Shown: positions 24,938 through 33,357, counted from the stretch's first letter. The stretch is 64,000 nucleotides of DNA from an uncultured Paracoccaceae bacterium (GCA_937864535.1 CALMJS010000016.1:124001-188000); one strand, 5' to 3'. The notes: a model not told the origin generated them from the letters alone. Made by a program: numbers and translations.

Positions 24938-26199
24938 TGGACTTCCGCGCTCTGCCCAGCGGCACGTTTACTTTGGACAATGTGACGGTTCCGGCCTGCC
25001 TGATCGGTCAAGCCGGGGACTTGATAACCACCAGCCTGACCATCGCGGATGGCCGTATCGCTACGGATCGTTCTGATACGGTGGTCGATACGCGCGGCGC
25101 GATGGTGTTGCCCGGCTTTGTCGATATGCACACCCATCTGGACAAGGGGCATATCTGGCCCCGTGCCAGCAATCCGGACGGGACCTTTATGGGGGCGCTG
25201 ACCACGGTGGGCGCGGACCGCCTCGCCAACTGGAGTGCCGAGGATGTCGCGGCCCGGATGGAATTTTCGCTGCGCTGCGCCTATGCGCACGGCACCCGCG
25301 CCATTCGCACCCATCTGGACAGTTTGCCGCCGCAGGATGCCATCAGCTTTCCGGTGTTCCGGCAGATGCGCGAGGCGTGGAAAGGCCGGATCGAGTTGCA
25401 GGCCTCCTGCCTTGTGGCGATTGATAAGGTCTTTCGCACGGGCGAATTCGCGAAAACCGCCCAGATCGTCGCCGAGAGTGGTGGCGTGCTGGGGGCGGTG
25501 ACCTATCCGGTGCCGGACCTGCGCGAACGGCTGCTGGATTTCTTTGCCCTAGCGCAAGAGTATGACCTGCACGTCGATTTTCACGTCGATGAAACCGAAG
25601 ACCCCAAGAGCGACACCCTGCGTACCGTGGCAGAGGTGGTGCTGCAAACCGGCTTTGCCCGGCCGGTGACGGTGGGGCATTGCTGTTCGTTGGCGCGGAT
25701 GGATGATGAAACCGCCGAAACGGTGATTGATCTGGTCGCGGCGGCGGATCTGAACGTGGTCAGCCTGCCGATGTGCAACATGTATCTTCAGGATCGCCAC
25801 GCCGGACGCACGCCGCGTTGGCGCGGGGTGACCATGGTGCATGAACTGGCCGCGGCAAGGGTGAACGTGTCCTTTGCCTCGGACAACACCCGCGATCCGT
25901 TTTACGCCTACGGCGATCTGGACATGGTCGAGGTCCTGCGCGAGGCGACGCGGATTTGCCATCTGGACCACGCCCGCGGGGACTGGGTGCAATCGGTGTT
26001 TGCGAACCCGGCGCGGGCCTGCGGATTTGAGGCGCCCAGCCTGCTGCCCGGTGCGCCCGCCGATCTGACCCTGTTTCGCGCCCGTAGCTGGACCGAGTTT
26101 TTCGCCCGTCCGCAGTCCGACCGCATCGTGATGGGCGGCGGCCAAGCGATTGATCGCCGCCTGCCTGACTATTCCGAACTTGATCCTTTGATGAGCTAA
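24937..26199 (+). CDS. Cytosine deaminase-like amidohydrolase
   Basis: A 420-residue metal-dependent amidohydrolase. The first metal ligands are H65 and H67 in HTHLDKGH. Next come the HVDE histidine (DFHVDET), GHCCSLA, and the catalytic aspartate in FASDNTRDPF. The order and motifs match the cytosine deaminase/N-isopropylammelide hydrolase branch (HTHLDK; HxDE; GH; SDN), which hydrolyses C-N bonds in N-heterocycles. A short N-terminal beta-sandwich segment (about residues 1-60) is normal. It starts inside the permease stop codon (TAATG). The neighbouring importer, flavoenzymes and creatininase-family gene suggest it acts within a pathway for one N-ring compound, which the sequence does not name. 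Confidence 0.9.
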   Translation: MDFRALPSGTFTLDNVTVPACLIGQAGDLITTSLTIADGRIATDRSDTVVDTRGAMVLPGFVDMHTHLDKGHIWPRASNPDGTFMGALTTVGADRLANWSAEDVAARMEFSLRCAYAHGTRAIRTHLDSLPPQDAISFPVFRQMREAWKGRIELQASCLVAIDKVFRTGEFAKTAQIVAESGGVLGAVTYPVPDLRERLLDFFALAQEYDLHVDFHVDETEDPKSDTLRTVAEVVLQTGFARPVTVGHCCSLARMDDETAETVIDLVAAADLNVVSLPMCNMYLQDRHAGRTPRWRGVTMVHELAAARVNVSFASDNTRDPFYAYGDLDMVEVLREATRICHLDHARGDWVQSVFANPARACGFEAPSLLPGAPADLTLFRARSWTEFFARPQSDRIVMGGGQAIDRRLPDYSELDPLMS

Positions 26200-26202
26200 G
26201 CC

Positions 26203-27615
26203 ATGACCGCCAATATTGCCGCCGCCAAAGCCGCCCTGAGCCATATCGAAGTGGACGAAAACCCCGTGGTGATTAAGTCCAAGAGCCGCGATTTCTTTTG
26301 GTATTCGCCGATCCTCAAGGCGCGTCTGGACCATCTGGAGGCCGATTTCGTCGTCAACCCCAAGACCGAGGCAGAGGTCATCGACGTTTTGCGGGTCTGC
26401 TACCAGCATGATGTGCCTGTCACGGTGCGCGGGGCAGGGACGGGAAATTATGGACAGGCCATGCCGCTGGCGGGGGGCTGTCTGATGCATATGGCCCAGT
26501 TCAACAAGGTCAAGGAAATCCACCCCGGACGGGCGATCGCCGAACCGGGCTGTGTCGTCCGCGATCTGGATGCCGAGTGCAAGGCCAAGTCCGGCCAAGA
26601 GCTGCGGATGATGCCATCGACAGCCGCGACCGCGACCATCGGCGGCTTTGTTGCGGGCGGGTCGGGCGGCGTCGGGTCGGTCCGCTGGGGGGCGCTGCGC
26701 GATCTGGGCAACATCATCCGGCTGCGCGTCATCACGATGGAGCAAGAGCCCCGCGTTCTGGAATTTCGCGGCGAGGAACTGCACCGCGTGTCCCATGCCT
26801 ATGGCACCAACGGGATCATCACCGAGGTCGAGATGCCGCTGGCTCCGGCCTATGACTGGGTCGATATGTTCGTCGCCTTCGATGATTTCGCAGACGCCGC
26901 GCAATATGCGGCGGATCTGGCGAATGAGTCGGGGATCGTCATCAAACTGGCCAGCGTATACGAGGCGCCGATTGCCCATAGCTATTTCCAGCGGGTCAAG
27001 GCGCATGTGTCCGAGGGCGATCATCTGGTCGGCCTGATGGTCGCGCCGCATTCGCTGGACGGGTTCGACACCTTTACCGCCCGCCGTCCGGCCGCGCGGG
27101 TGATCTATCGCAGCGATACGATGCCGTGGGATCGTGAACCGGGCGCGGTCTATGAACATGGCTGGAACCATACGACTCTGCGCGCGCTGAAATTCGATAA
27201 AACCGTGACCTATTTGCAGGTGCGCTATTCCTACCCGCAGCACATGGAGCTGGTGCAAAAGGTGCGCGACACCTTTGGCGCAGAGGTTCTGCAACACCTC
27301 GAGGTGATGAAGGAGAGCGGCAAGGTCATGTTCGCGGGCCTGCCGATCGTCAGATACACCACCGATGAGCGGCTCGAAGAGATTGTGCGCCTGCACGAAG
27401 AGATGGGCTGCATGATCTTTAACCCGCATCGCTACACGCTAGAAGAGGGCGGGCGGCAAGCGACGGACCAGCGGCAGTTGGATTTCAAACGGCAGGCCGA
27501 TCCCAAGGGGCTGCTCAATCCCGGCAAGATGATCGCATGGGACGAGCCGGAGTTCGATTACAGCACCATCTATTCGTACAAATATATCAAGCCCTTGCCA
27601 GAGGCCGCCGAATGA
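26203..27615 (+). CDS. FAD-binding oxidoreductase (GlcD/VAO-type)
   Basis: A 470-residue flavoprotein of the vanillyl-alcohol-oxidase/GlcD superfamily. The FAD-binding PCMH domain begins near residue 40 with N-P-K-T-E-A-E-V, then V-T-V-R-G-A-G-T-G-N-Y-G-Q and M-P-S-T-A-A-T-A-T-I-G-G-F-V-A-G-G-S-G-G. This pyrophosphate-binding block is diagnostic for the superfamily. The C-terminal cap ends with a L-L-N-P-G-K-M-I segment, as in lactate and glycolate dehydrogenases. It oxidises a hydroxy or amine carbon of its substrate. It is coupled on both sides: three bases after the amidohydrolase gene, and overlapping the next gene as ATGA. Confidence 0.89.
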   Translation: MTANIAAAKAALSHIEVDENPVVIKSKSRDFFWYSPILKARLDHLEADFVVNPKTEAEVIDVLRVCYQHDVPVTVRGAGTGNYGQAMPLAGGCLMHMAQFNKVKEIHPGRAIAEPGCVVRDLDAECKAKSGQELRMMPSTAATATIGGFVAGGSGGVGSVRWGALRDLGNIIRLRVITMEQEPRVLEFRGEELHRVSHAYGTNGIITEVEMPLAPAYDWVDMFVAFDDFADAAQYAADLANESGIVIKLASVYEAPIAHSYFQRVKAHVSEGDHLVGLMVAPHSLDGFDTFTARRPAARVIYRSDTMPWDREPGAVYEHGWNHTTLRALKFDKTVTYLQVRYSYPQHMELVQKVRDTFGAEVLQHLEVMKESGKVMFAGLPIVRYTTDERLEEIVRLHEEMGCMIFNPHRYTLEEGGRQATDQRQLDFKRQADPKGLLNPGKMIAWDEPEFDYSTIYSYKYIKPLPEAAE

Positions 27616-28196
27616 AGCGCGCATTGGTTCTATTCGCCCATCCCTGTCCGGAGAGCTTTGACGCTGCCGTTCACCGCGTGGTCGTCGATACCCTGACCCT
27701 CGGCGGCTGGCAGGTGGATGATTGCGACCTCAACGCCGAAGGGTTCGACCCTGTGCTGTCAGAAACCGGGCGTCGCGGCTATCATGACGAACCCGCCAAT
27801 ATCGCGCCGGTGCAGTCCTATGTGGACAGGCTGCGGGCGGCGGACGCGCTGGTGATGGTGTTTCCGGTCTGGAATTTCGGCTATCCGGCGATCCTCAAGG
27901 GCTTTCTCGACCGGGTGTTCTTGCCGGGTGTGAGTTTCAAACTGGGCGAAGACGGCAAGGTCCGTCCGAACCTGACGAACATCCGCAAACTGGTCGCCTG
28001 TACCACCTATGGCGGCAATCGGCTGCGCGCGATCACGGCGGGCGATCCGCCGCGCAAATGCGTGACGCGGGCCGTCTGGCATGTCTGCCGCCCGGAAAAA
28101 ATGCGCTATCTGGCGCTCTATGACATGAACCTGAACACCCAAGCCAAGCTGACCGCGCATCTGGACCGGGTCCGCCGGGAAATGGAGGCGCTATGA
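27612..28196 (+). CDS. NAD(P)H-dependent oxidoreductase, flavodoxin fold (copy 1)
   Basis: A 194-residue flavodoxin-like reductase of the NQO1/KefF/MdaB family. The N-terminal A-L-V-L-F-A-H-P-C-P-E-S-F is the FMN/FAD phosphate-binding loop. F-P-V-W-N-F-G-Y-P-A-I-L-K-G-F-L-D-R-V is the family's central flavin-stacking and dimer motif, and T-T-Y-G-G sits in the next loop. It is a close relative of the next gene, sharing the A-E-G-F-D-P-V-L-S segment, so the two arose by tandem duplication. In this operon it might recycle flavin or reduce a quinone or imine intermediate. ATGA overlaps occur at both ends. Confidence 0.88.
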   Translation: MKRALVLFAHPCPESFDAAVHRVVVDTLTLGGWQVDDCDLNAEGFDPVLSETGRRGYHDEPANIAPVQSYVDRLRAADALVMVFPVWNFGYPAILKGFLDRVFLPGVSFKLGEDGKVRPNLTNIRKLVACTTYGGNRLRAITAGDPPRKCVTRAVWHVCRPEKMRYLALYDMNLNTQAKLTAHLDRVRREMEAL

Positions 28197-28792
28197 GGGC
28201 GCTGGTCGTCTATTCCCATCCCCGCGAGAGCAGCTTTAACGCGGCGATCCGTGATCTGGTGCTAGAGCGTCTGCGACGGGCCGGAGCAGAGGTGCGGCTG
28301 CGCGATCTCTATGCCGAAGGCTTTGATCCCGTGTTGTCGGCCAATGATCATGAAACCTATGAACAGGTGCCCACCAATCGCCAGCGCGTCGAGGATCACT
28401 GTGCGGACCTGCAATGGTGCGACACGCTGATCTTTGTCTACCCGACATGGTGGTATGGTCTGCCCGCCATGCTCAAGGGCTGGCTGGACCGGGTGATGCT
28501 GCCCGATGTCGCCTTTATCATGCCGCAGGGCGAGGGTGACACGATCAAGGCGGGGCTGACACATATCACCAAGCTCGCGGTTTTCACGACCTGCGGGGCC
28601 AGTCGCTGGCTGACGTTTTTTGTCGGCGCACCGGGTAAACGGACGCTGCTGCGCGGGGTGCGGCTGATCCTGAACCGCCGGGTCAAATCCACCTTTGCGG
28701 CGCATTTTCTCATGGACAGTTCGACCCCGGACAGCCGCGAACGTCATCTGCGCGATGTGCGGCGGCGGCTGGACATGTTGATAGAGGCCTGA
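28193..28792 (+). CDS. NAD(P)H-dependent oxidoreductase, flavodoxin fold (copy 2)
   Basis: A 199-residue paralogue of the preceding protein. It opens A-L-V-V-Y-S-H-P-R-E-S-S-F, shares A-E-G-F-D-P-V-L-S, and has the core motif P-T-W-W-Y-G-L-P-A-M-L-K-G-W-L-D-R-V. The change from W-N-F-G-Y to W-W-Y-G-L at the flavin-facing loop, together with different C-terminal halves, suggests the two copies bind different substrates or form a heterodimer. It overlaps the first copy by four bases and abuts the oxygenase gene directly, so all are co-translated. Confidence 0.88.
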   Translation: MRALVVYSHPRESSFNAAIRDLVLERLRRAGAEVRLRDLYAEGFDPVLSANDHETYEQVPTNRQRVEDHCADLQWCDTLIFVYPTWWYGLPAMLKGWLDRVMLPDVAFIMPQGEGDTIKAGLTHITKLAVFTTCGASRWLTFFVGAPGKRTLLRGVRLILNRRVKSTFAAHFLMDSSTPDSRERHLRDVRRRLDMLIEA

Positions 28793-29710
28793 ATGATCCC
28801 GATCCTCGATTTCCAACGTTTTGACAGTGACCCTGCCGGATTTGCCGCCGATCTGGGGCGGGCCTGCCGCGATACGGGGTTTTCCCTGCTGACCGGCCAC
28901 GGGATCGATCCCTGCGCGATCCAGTCGGTGTTCGATCAGGCGGATCGGTTCTTTGCGCTACCGCTGCCGGATAAGGCGAAACTGGACATTCGTCTGAACC
29001 CGCATAATCGCGGCTGGGCGGCCCAAGGCACCGAAGCCTTGGATGAAAAGAGCGGCCTCTTGGACCGCAAAGAGGCATTCAACGTCGGGCTGGACCTAGA
29101 GCCAACCGATCCGCGCGTTCTGGCCGAGGAGCCGTTTCGCGGCGTCAATGTCTGGCCCGATTTGCCAGAGTTTCGGGGCGTGATGCTGCGGTATTTCAAC
29201 GCCGCCCTGCGACTGGGGCGGCGGATTCACCGCGCGTTCGAGGCGGATCTCAACCTGCCGACCGGATATTTCGACCCGCATTTCACCGCGCCGATGGCGA
29301 CCTTGCGGGTGCTGCGCTATCCGCCGGCACCCGATGGCCAAGGGATCGGGGCAGGGGCGCATAGCGACTATGGTTCGATCACCCTGCTGATGACCGACGG
29401 GGTGGCGGGGCTGCAGGTGCGTCCACGCGGCGGCGACTGGGTTGACGTGCCGCATGTGCCGGGGGCCTTTGTGGTCAATATCGGCGATTGTCTGATGCGC
29501 TGGTCGAACGACATCTACGTATCGACCCCGCACCGCGTGTTGCCGCCCAAGGGCGAGCGGCGCTCTATTGCATTCTTTCTCGATCCGAACCCGGAGAGCG
29601 TGATTTCCGCGCTGCCGGGAACCGGAGAGGCCAAATATCCCCCCGTCAGCGGCGCCGATTATCTGCGGTCCCGACTGGACGCGACCTATATGCCAGCAGG
29701 TGCCGCATGA
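28793..29710 (+). CDS. 2-oxoglutarate/Fe(II)-dependent oxygenase (isopenicillin N synthase family)
   Basis: A 305-residue double-stranded beta-helix oxygenase. The iron ligands are H190 and D192 (AHSDYGSITLL) and H247 (TPHRVL). The 2-oxoglutarate-binding R-x-S is R256-R257-S258. The N-terminal DIOX_N region (I-P-I-L-D-F, then C-R-D-T-G-F-S-L-L-T-G-H-G) is intact. Members hydroxylate, desaturate or demethylate small molecules, and bacterial ones often act on amino acids, nucleobases or N-methyl groups. In this operon it could hydroxylate or N-dealkylate the imported ring compound. Its start directly follows the previous stop, and it overlaps the creatininase-family gene as ATGA. Confidence 0.9.
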   Translation: MIPILDFQRFDSDPAGFAADLGRACRDTGFSLLTGHGIDPCAIQSVFDQADRFFALPLPDKAKLDIRLNPHNRGWAAQGTEALDEKSGLLDRKEAFNVGLDLEPTDPRVLAEEPFRGVNVWPDLPEFRGVMLRYFNAALRLGRRIHRAFEADLNLPTGYFDPHFTAPMATLRVLRYPPAPDGQGIGAGAHSDYGSITLLMTDGVAGLQVRPRGGDWVDVPHVPGAFVVNIGDCLMRWSNDIYVSTPHRVLPPKGERRSIAFFLDPNPESVISALPGTGEAKYPPVSGADYLRSRLDATYMPAGAA

Positions 29711-30498
29711 GACGACTGAACTGGGCCGACTATCGGACCACCGAATTTGCCGCGATGGACCCGGCGCGCACGATTGCCATCCTGCCGACTGCCGCAATCG
29801 AACAGCACGGACCCCATCTGCCGGTGGGCGTCGATACAATGATCAACAGCGGAATGCTGGACCAGTTGCGGGCCGAATGCCCCGATGATCTGGATATTCT
29901 GATCCTGCCGGTTCAGGCGGTGGGCAAATCGAACGAACACATCCACGCCGCCGGAACGCTGACCCTGACCGCCCATACGGCGCTGGATGTCTGGACGGAA
30001 ATCGGCCTGTCGGTGGCGCGGGCAGGGCTGCGCAAGATGCTGATCGTCAATTCGCACGGCGGCAATCTGGACCTGATTTCCATCGTGGGCCGCGAATTGC
30101 GGGTGCGGGCAGGGATGCTGGTCGCCAAATGCCAGTGGGGCAATTTCGGCACGCCCGAGGGGCTCTTTTCCGCGCAGGAAAAAAACTACGGTATCCATGG
30201 TGGCGATCTGGAGACTTCGCTGATGCTGCATTTCGCGCCGCATCTGGTGGACATGGCTGCGGCGAGGGACTTTAGATCCTCTGCGGAAACCGCCCCAATC
30301 GCGCCGGTCGGGCCGATCAATCTGGCGTGGGTGTCCTCGGACCTGAACCCCGCCGGGACCGTCGGCGAGGCGCATCTGGCCACTGCTGCCAAGGGCGCGG
30401 CGACCTGTCGTCATCAGGTCGCCGGTTTCATCGATCTGCTGCGAAGCCTGCGCGATCTGCCGCTGGACGGCTATGCGCCGACACAGCCGCCCCTGTGA
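29707..30498 (+). CDS. Creatininase family protein
   Basis: A 263-residue metal-dependent hydrolase of the creatininase family. The metal ligands are complete: E32 and H34 in IEQHGPHLP, D43 in VGVD, H117 in NSHGGN, and E169 in HGGDLETS. The family includes creatininase (opening a cyclic N-methyl imidazolinone), formamide hydrolases of flavin/deazaflavin biosynthesis and MftE. A cyclic-amide or formamide hydrolysis fits the pathway proposed for this operon. The ATG at 29707 overlaps the oxygenase stop; a longer in-frame reading upstream lies wholly inside the oxygenase gene. The last 71 bases overlap the 3' end of the convergent LysR gene. Confidence 0.9.
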   Translation: MRRLNWADYRTTEFAAMDPARTIAILPTAAIEQHGPHLPVGVDTMINSGMLDQLRAECPDDLDILILPVQAVGKSNEHIHAAGTLTLTAHTALDVWTEIGLSVARAGLRKMLIVNSHGGNLDLISIVGRELRVRAGMLVAKCQWGNFGTPEGLFSAQEKNYGIHGGDLETSLMLHFAPHLVDMAAARDFRSSAETAPIAPVGPINLAWVSSDLNPAGTVGEAHLATAAKGAATCRHQVAGFIDLLRSLRDLPLDGYAPTQPPL

Positions 30499-31408
30499 CC
30501 GGAACGGACATATCGGCCCCGCGGCAAATCTCGGTCAGAAAATCCAGAAACACCCGCGTGCGTCCGGACATCAGGCGCCGCGATGGAAAAATCGCCGAGA
30601 GGGTGGCAGCCGACATGTCAAAGGCGATATGGCGCGCGATCTCGATCAGCTCTCCGGTGGCGATCTGGCTCTTGCAATAACGTTCGGGCAGGAACGATAC
30701 GCCGCCACCGTTCAGAATGGCCGCGCGCACCGCGATAGGGTTGTTCAGCCTGATTGCGGTTCTGGGAATGGCCAGCGTCTGATGATGGCCGTTCACGGTG
30801 ACGGGCACTTGCCGCAAGGCATAGCGTTTCTCGCAGATCTGGATGTGACGGGGCAGGTCCTCGGTGTCGTCCTCGAGCCCATGCCGCAGGGCATAGTCCG
30901 GTGTTGTCACCCAGATCAGGCGGCCCCCCATCAGCACACGCTGACCCAAGGTCGAGTCGGGCTGTTCCCCCACGACAATCGCCAGATCGTATCCTTCGGC
31001 CAACAGATCGACCGGACGGTTGTTGACGGTCAGGTCGAGTTCGATCTTTGGATGGCGGGCATGAAAGCCCGGCAACTGCGGGGCCAGAATTTCCTGGCAG
31101 AACGCTTCGGGGAGCGCGACCGAGAGGCTGCCGCTGGGCTGCGCCGTCAGGCCGGTCATGATCGCGTCGGCCTCGGCGACCTGATCCATGATCAGCGCGC
31201 ATTGCGCGTGAAAAGTCTCGCCTTCGGGGGTCAGGCGCATCTGGCGACTGGTGCGTTCGATCAGCTTGATCCCGACCGCCTGTTCCAGCCGTGTAAGGGC
31301 GGTGGAAAGGGTCGATTTAGGCCTGCCCAGAGCCTCGGCCGCGGCGGAAATCCCACCTTGATCGACGATGGCCATAAACATCGGGACATCATCCAAGGTC
31401 CATTTCAT
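30428..31408 (-). CDS. LysR family transcriptional regulator
   Basis: A 326-residue LysR-type regulator. The N-terminal winged helix-turn-helix spans about residues 5-62 (FMAIVDQGGISAAAEALGRP, then ALTRLEQAVGIKLIERT). The effector-binding domain begins near residue 90 (GSLSVALPEAF). The C-terminal 25 residues or so are a low-complexity tail, and this tail produces the antisense overlap with the creatininase-family gene. It diverges from the gallate dioxygenase gene with a 95-base gap holding two inverted repeats, the standard layout for a LysR activator of its neighbour. It could also sense a compound of the convergent N-ring cluster, but the divergent target is the better guess. Confidence 0.9.
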   Translation of the reverse strand: MKWTLDDVPMFMAIVDQGGISAAAEALGRPKSTLSTALTRLEQAVGIKLIERTSRQMRLTPEGETFHAQCALIMDQVAEADAIMTGLTAQPSGSLSVALPEAFCQEILAPQLPGFHARHPKIELDLTVNNRPVDLLAEGYDLAIVVGEQPDSTLGQRVLMGGRLIWVTTPDYALRHGLEDDTEDLPRHIQICEKRYALRQVPVTVNGHHQTLAIPRTAIRLNNPIAVRAAILNGGGVSFLPERYCKSQIATGELIEIARHIAFDMSAATLSAIFPSRRLMSGRTRVFLDFLTEICRGADMSVPVTGAAVSAHSRPAADRAGFAADR

Positions 31409-31409
31409 T

Positions 31410-31456
31410 GTTCAAAATCCTGAACGAAGGTTTCGATATGTGATTATTGTTCGAAA
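31410..31456. promoter_or_regulatory. LysR-type dyads between lysR and gallate dioxygenase genes
   Basis: GTTCA-N6-TGAAC spans 31410-31425 and contains a T-N11-A spacing typical of LysR boxes. A second dyad TTTCGA-N14-TCGAAA spans 31431-31456. Both lie between the divergent lysR and dioxygenase starts, the usual recognition and activation site pair for a LysR regulator. Confidence 0.5.
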
Positions 31457-31503
31457 TATTCCGCCGTGGCAATCCTCGGACAACCAGACAATCGGAGGAC
31501 AAC

Positions 31504-32781
31504 ATGGCTATTATCGTTGGCGGCATCGGGGCATCGCATTCGCCCACCATCGGATTTGCGAAAGACACGCATAAACAGAATGATCCGGCATGGGCACCGA
31601 TTTTCGACGGGTTTGCCGAGGTGCGCAATTGGGTGCAACGCCAAGAGATCGACGTGCTGTTCATGATCTATAACGACCACATCACGTCGTTCTTTTTCGA
31701 CCATTACTCTGCTTTTGCTCTGGGGATCGACGATCACTATGTCCCCGCGGACGAAGGCGGCGGGCCGCGCGACGTGGCTCCGGCCAAGGGGCACCTCGGG
31801 CTGGCGCATCATGTTGGCGCCTGTCTGGTAGCAGATGAATTCGATATGTCGTTCTTCCAGGGCAAGCCCCTGGATCACGGGGTGTTGTCGCCGCTTTCGA
31901 TGCTCGGGGATGAGCGCGGCGTCTGGGGTGGTACGATCGTGCCGCTTCAGGTCGGGGTGCTGCAACTCCCGATTCCGAATGCGAAACGCTGCTACAAACT
32001 GGGCAAATCGCTGCGCAAGGCGATCCAGTCCTATCCTGAAAACCTGCGGGTTGCGATCGTCGCCACGGGCGGTCTGTCACATCAGGTGCATGGTGAACGC
32101 GCCGGCTTTGTGAACGAAGCATGGGACCAGGAGTTCCTGACGCTGATCGAAACCGCGCCCGAAGAGTTGGTGAACATGCGCTTGGCCGAATATGTCGTCA
32201 AAGGCGGCATGGAGGGGGCCGAGGTCATCATGTGGCTGATCATGCGCGGGGCGTTGTCGGAGAAGGTCAACATGGTGCATTGTGCGACCTACGCGCCCTC
32301 TGTCACCAATATTGCCACCGTGGTGTTCGAAGATACCGGCGATCAGCTGACCAAGGCCGAGGTCGAAGCCTACACAGCCCACGTCGGCCACGAACTGGCC
32401 GGGGCTGATACGCTGGAGGGGACATATCCCTTTACGCTGGCTCAATCGCAGAAAAATTTCCGGATCAACACCTTCTTGCACGATCTGATCCATCCCGCAC
32501 ATCGGCAACGGTTCTTGACCGACTTTGATGCCTTGGCGGCAGAGCGGTACCTGACCGCAGAGGAATGCGATCTGATCAAAGGGCGCAAATGGATCGAGAT
32601 GATCCGCCGCGGCGTGTCGTTCTTTGTGCTGGAAAAGATGGCGGCTGTCGTCGGCGTGTCCAACCCCGAGGTCTACGCGGCGTTCCGCGGCGAGACGCTG
32701 GACCAGTTCATGGCCACGCGCAAGGTCGCGATGCATTATTCCGTCGCCGGCAAGGGAAGGGTAGAGGCGCTGGATCACTAG
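31504..32781 (+). CDS. galA: Gallate dioxygenase (LigB-LigA fused extradiol dioxygenase)
   Basis: A 425-residue type II extradiol dioxygenase with catalytic and alpha-like parts in one chain, the architecture of gallate dioxygenases GalA and DesB (about 420 residues). The N-terminal LigB domain (1-280) has iron ligands H12 (GASHSP) and H59 (NDH), the catalytic His in GGLSHQVHG and the Glu in EGAEVIMWLIMRGAL. The C-terminal LigA-like domain runs from about 310 to 410. It opens the gallate ring with oxygen to give 4-oxalomesaconate, the syringate branch of lignin catabolism. Start 31504 follows GGAGGACAAC. The divergent LysR gene is the likely regulator, and a strong terminator follows. Confidence 0.9.
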   Translation: MAIIVGGIGASHSPTIGFAKDTHKQNDPAWAPIFDGFAEVRNWVQRQEIDVLFMIYNDHITSFFFDHYSAFALGIDDHYVPADEGGGPRDVAPAKGHLGLAHHVGACLVADEFDMSFFQGKPLDHGVLSPLSMLGDERGVWGGTIVPLQVGVLQLPIPNAKRCYKLGKSLRKAIQSYPENLRVAIVATGGLSHQVHGERAGFVNEAWDQEFLTLIETAPEELVNMRLAEYVVKGGMEGAEVIMWLIMRGALSEKVNMVHCATYAPSVTNIATVVFEDTGDQLTKAEVEAYTAHVGHELAGADTLEGTYPFTLAQSQKNFRINTFLHDLIHPAHRQRFLTDFDALAAERYLTAEECDLIKGRKWIEMIRRGVSFFVLEKMAAVVGVSNPEVYAAFRGETLDQFMATRKVAMHYSVAGKGRVEALDH

Positions 32782-32803
32782 ACGACACCGCCGGATGGTG
32801 TCG

Positions 32804-32838
32804 GGGCCGGAGATCGCTCTCCGGCCCTGTTTTATTTT
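32804..32838 (+). terminator. Intrinsic terminator after gallate dioxygenase gene
   Basis: GGGCCGGAGA (32804-32813) and TCTCCGGCCC (32818-32827) form a perfect 10-bp stem with a TCGC tetraloop, followed by TGTTTTATTTTT. It separates the dioxygenase gene from the convergent flavin reductase gene. Confidence 0.85.
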
Positions 32839-32844
32839 TCGAGG

Positions 32845-33357
32845 CTAGGACAGATCCTCCTCGCTCAGGCGGACCATTTTGCCACCATAAAACGCGAGAG
32901 GCGTGCCGCTGCGATAGGTGGCGCGCAGGATTTGACCGACAACGATGGCGTGATCGCCGCCGTCGTGGACCGCATACCGCGCGCAGTCAAACCGTGCGAG
33001 GCAATCGGCAAGGATTGGAACGCCATTCTCGTTCCGGCCCAAGGTATCCATATCGAACCCTTGGCGATCCTTGGCCACGGACCAGCACAGATCATGCTGA
33101 TCCGCCGCCAGCACGTGGATCGCGTAATGGGTGACATTGGTAAACAGATCAAAGCGCCGCGAGGTCCGGCTGGGCGACCAGAGCACCAGCGCCGGATCGA
33201 GTGACACGCTGGCAAAGCTGTTTGCCGTGATTGCAGAGGGACCGTCCGGCCCTTGCGCCGTCACAACGGTCACGCCGGTGGCAAACCGGCCAAAGGCATC
33301 GCGCAGTTGGCGACCCGTGTCCCCAGTCGGCACAAAGCTGATCGGTGCGTCTGTCAT
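32845..33357 (-). CDS. Flavin reductase-like domain protein
   Basis: A 170-residue protein of the HpaC/flavin reductase-like FMN-binding family. G-R-F-A-T-G-V-T-V-V-T (about residues 22-32), I-T-A-N-S-F-A-S-V-S-L-D-P (43-55) and H-A-I-V-V-G-Q-I near the C-terminus are the family's hallmark blocks. Such proteins supply reduced flavin to two-component monooxygenases; no oxygenase partner is encoded next to it, so its partner is elsewhere. It converges on the gallate dioxygenase gene and diverges from the feruloyl-CoA synthase-like gene. The ATG at 33357 is preferred; a TTG nine bases upstream is also in frame. Confidence 0.87.
   Translation of the reverse strand: MTDAPISFVPTGDTGRQLRDAFGRFATGVTVVTAQGPDGPSAITANSFASVSLDPALVLWSPSRTSRRFDLFTNVTHYAIHVLAADQHDLCWSVAKDRQGFDMDTLGRNENGVPILADCLARFDCARYAVHDGGDHAIVVGQILRATYRSGTPLAFYGGKMVRLSEEDLS

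Noticed and set aside
25549-27429. Reverse open frame of about 620 codons over the amidohydrolase and FAD oxidase genes
   Set aside because: Shadow of two well-supported genes; composition is Gly/His/Arg-rich with no recognisable fold.
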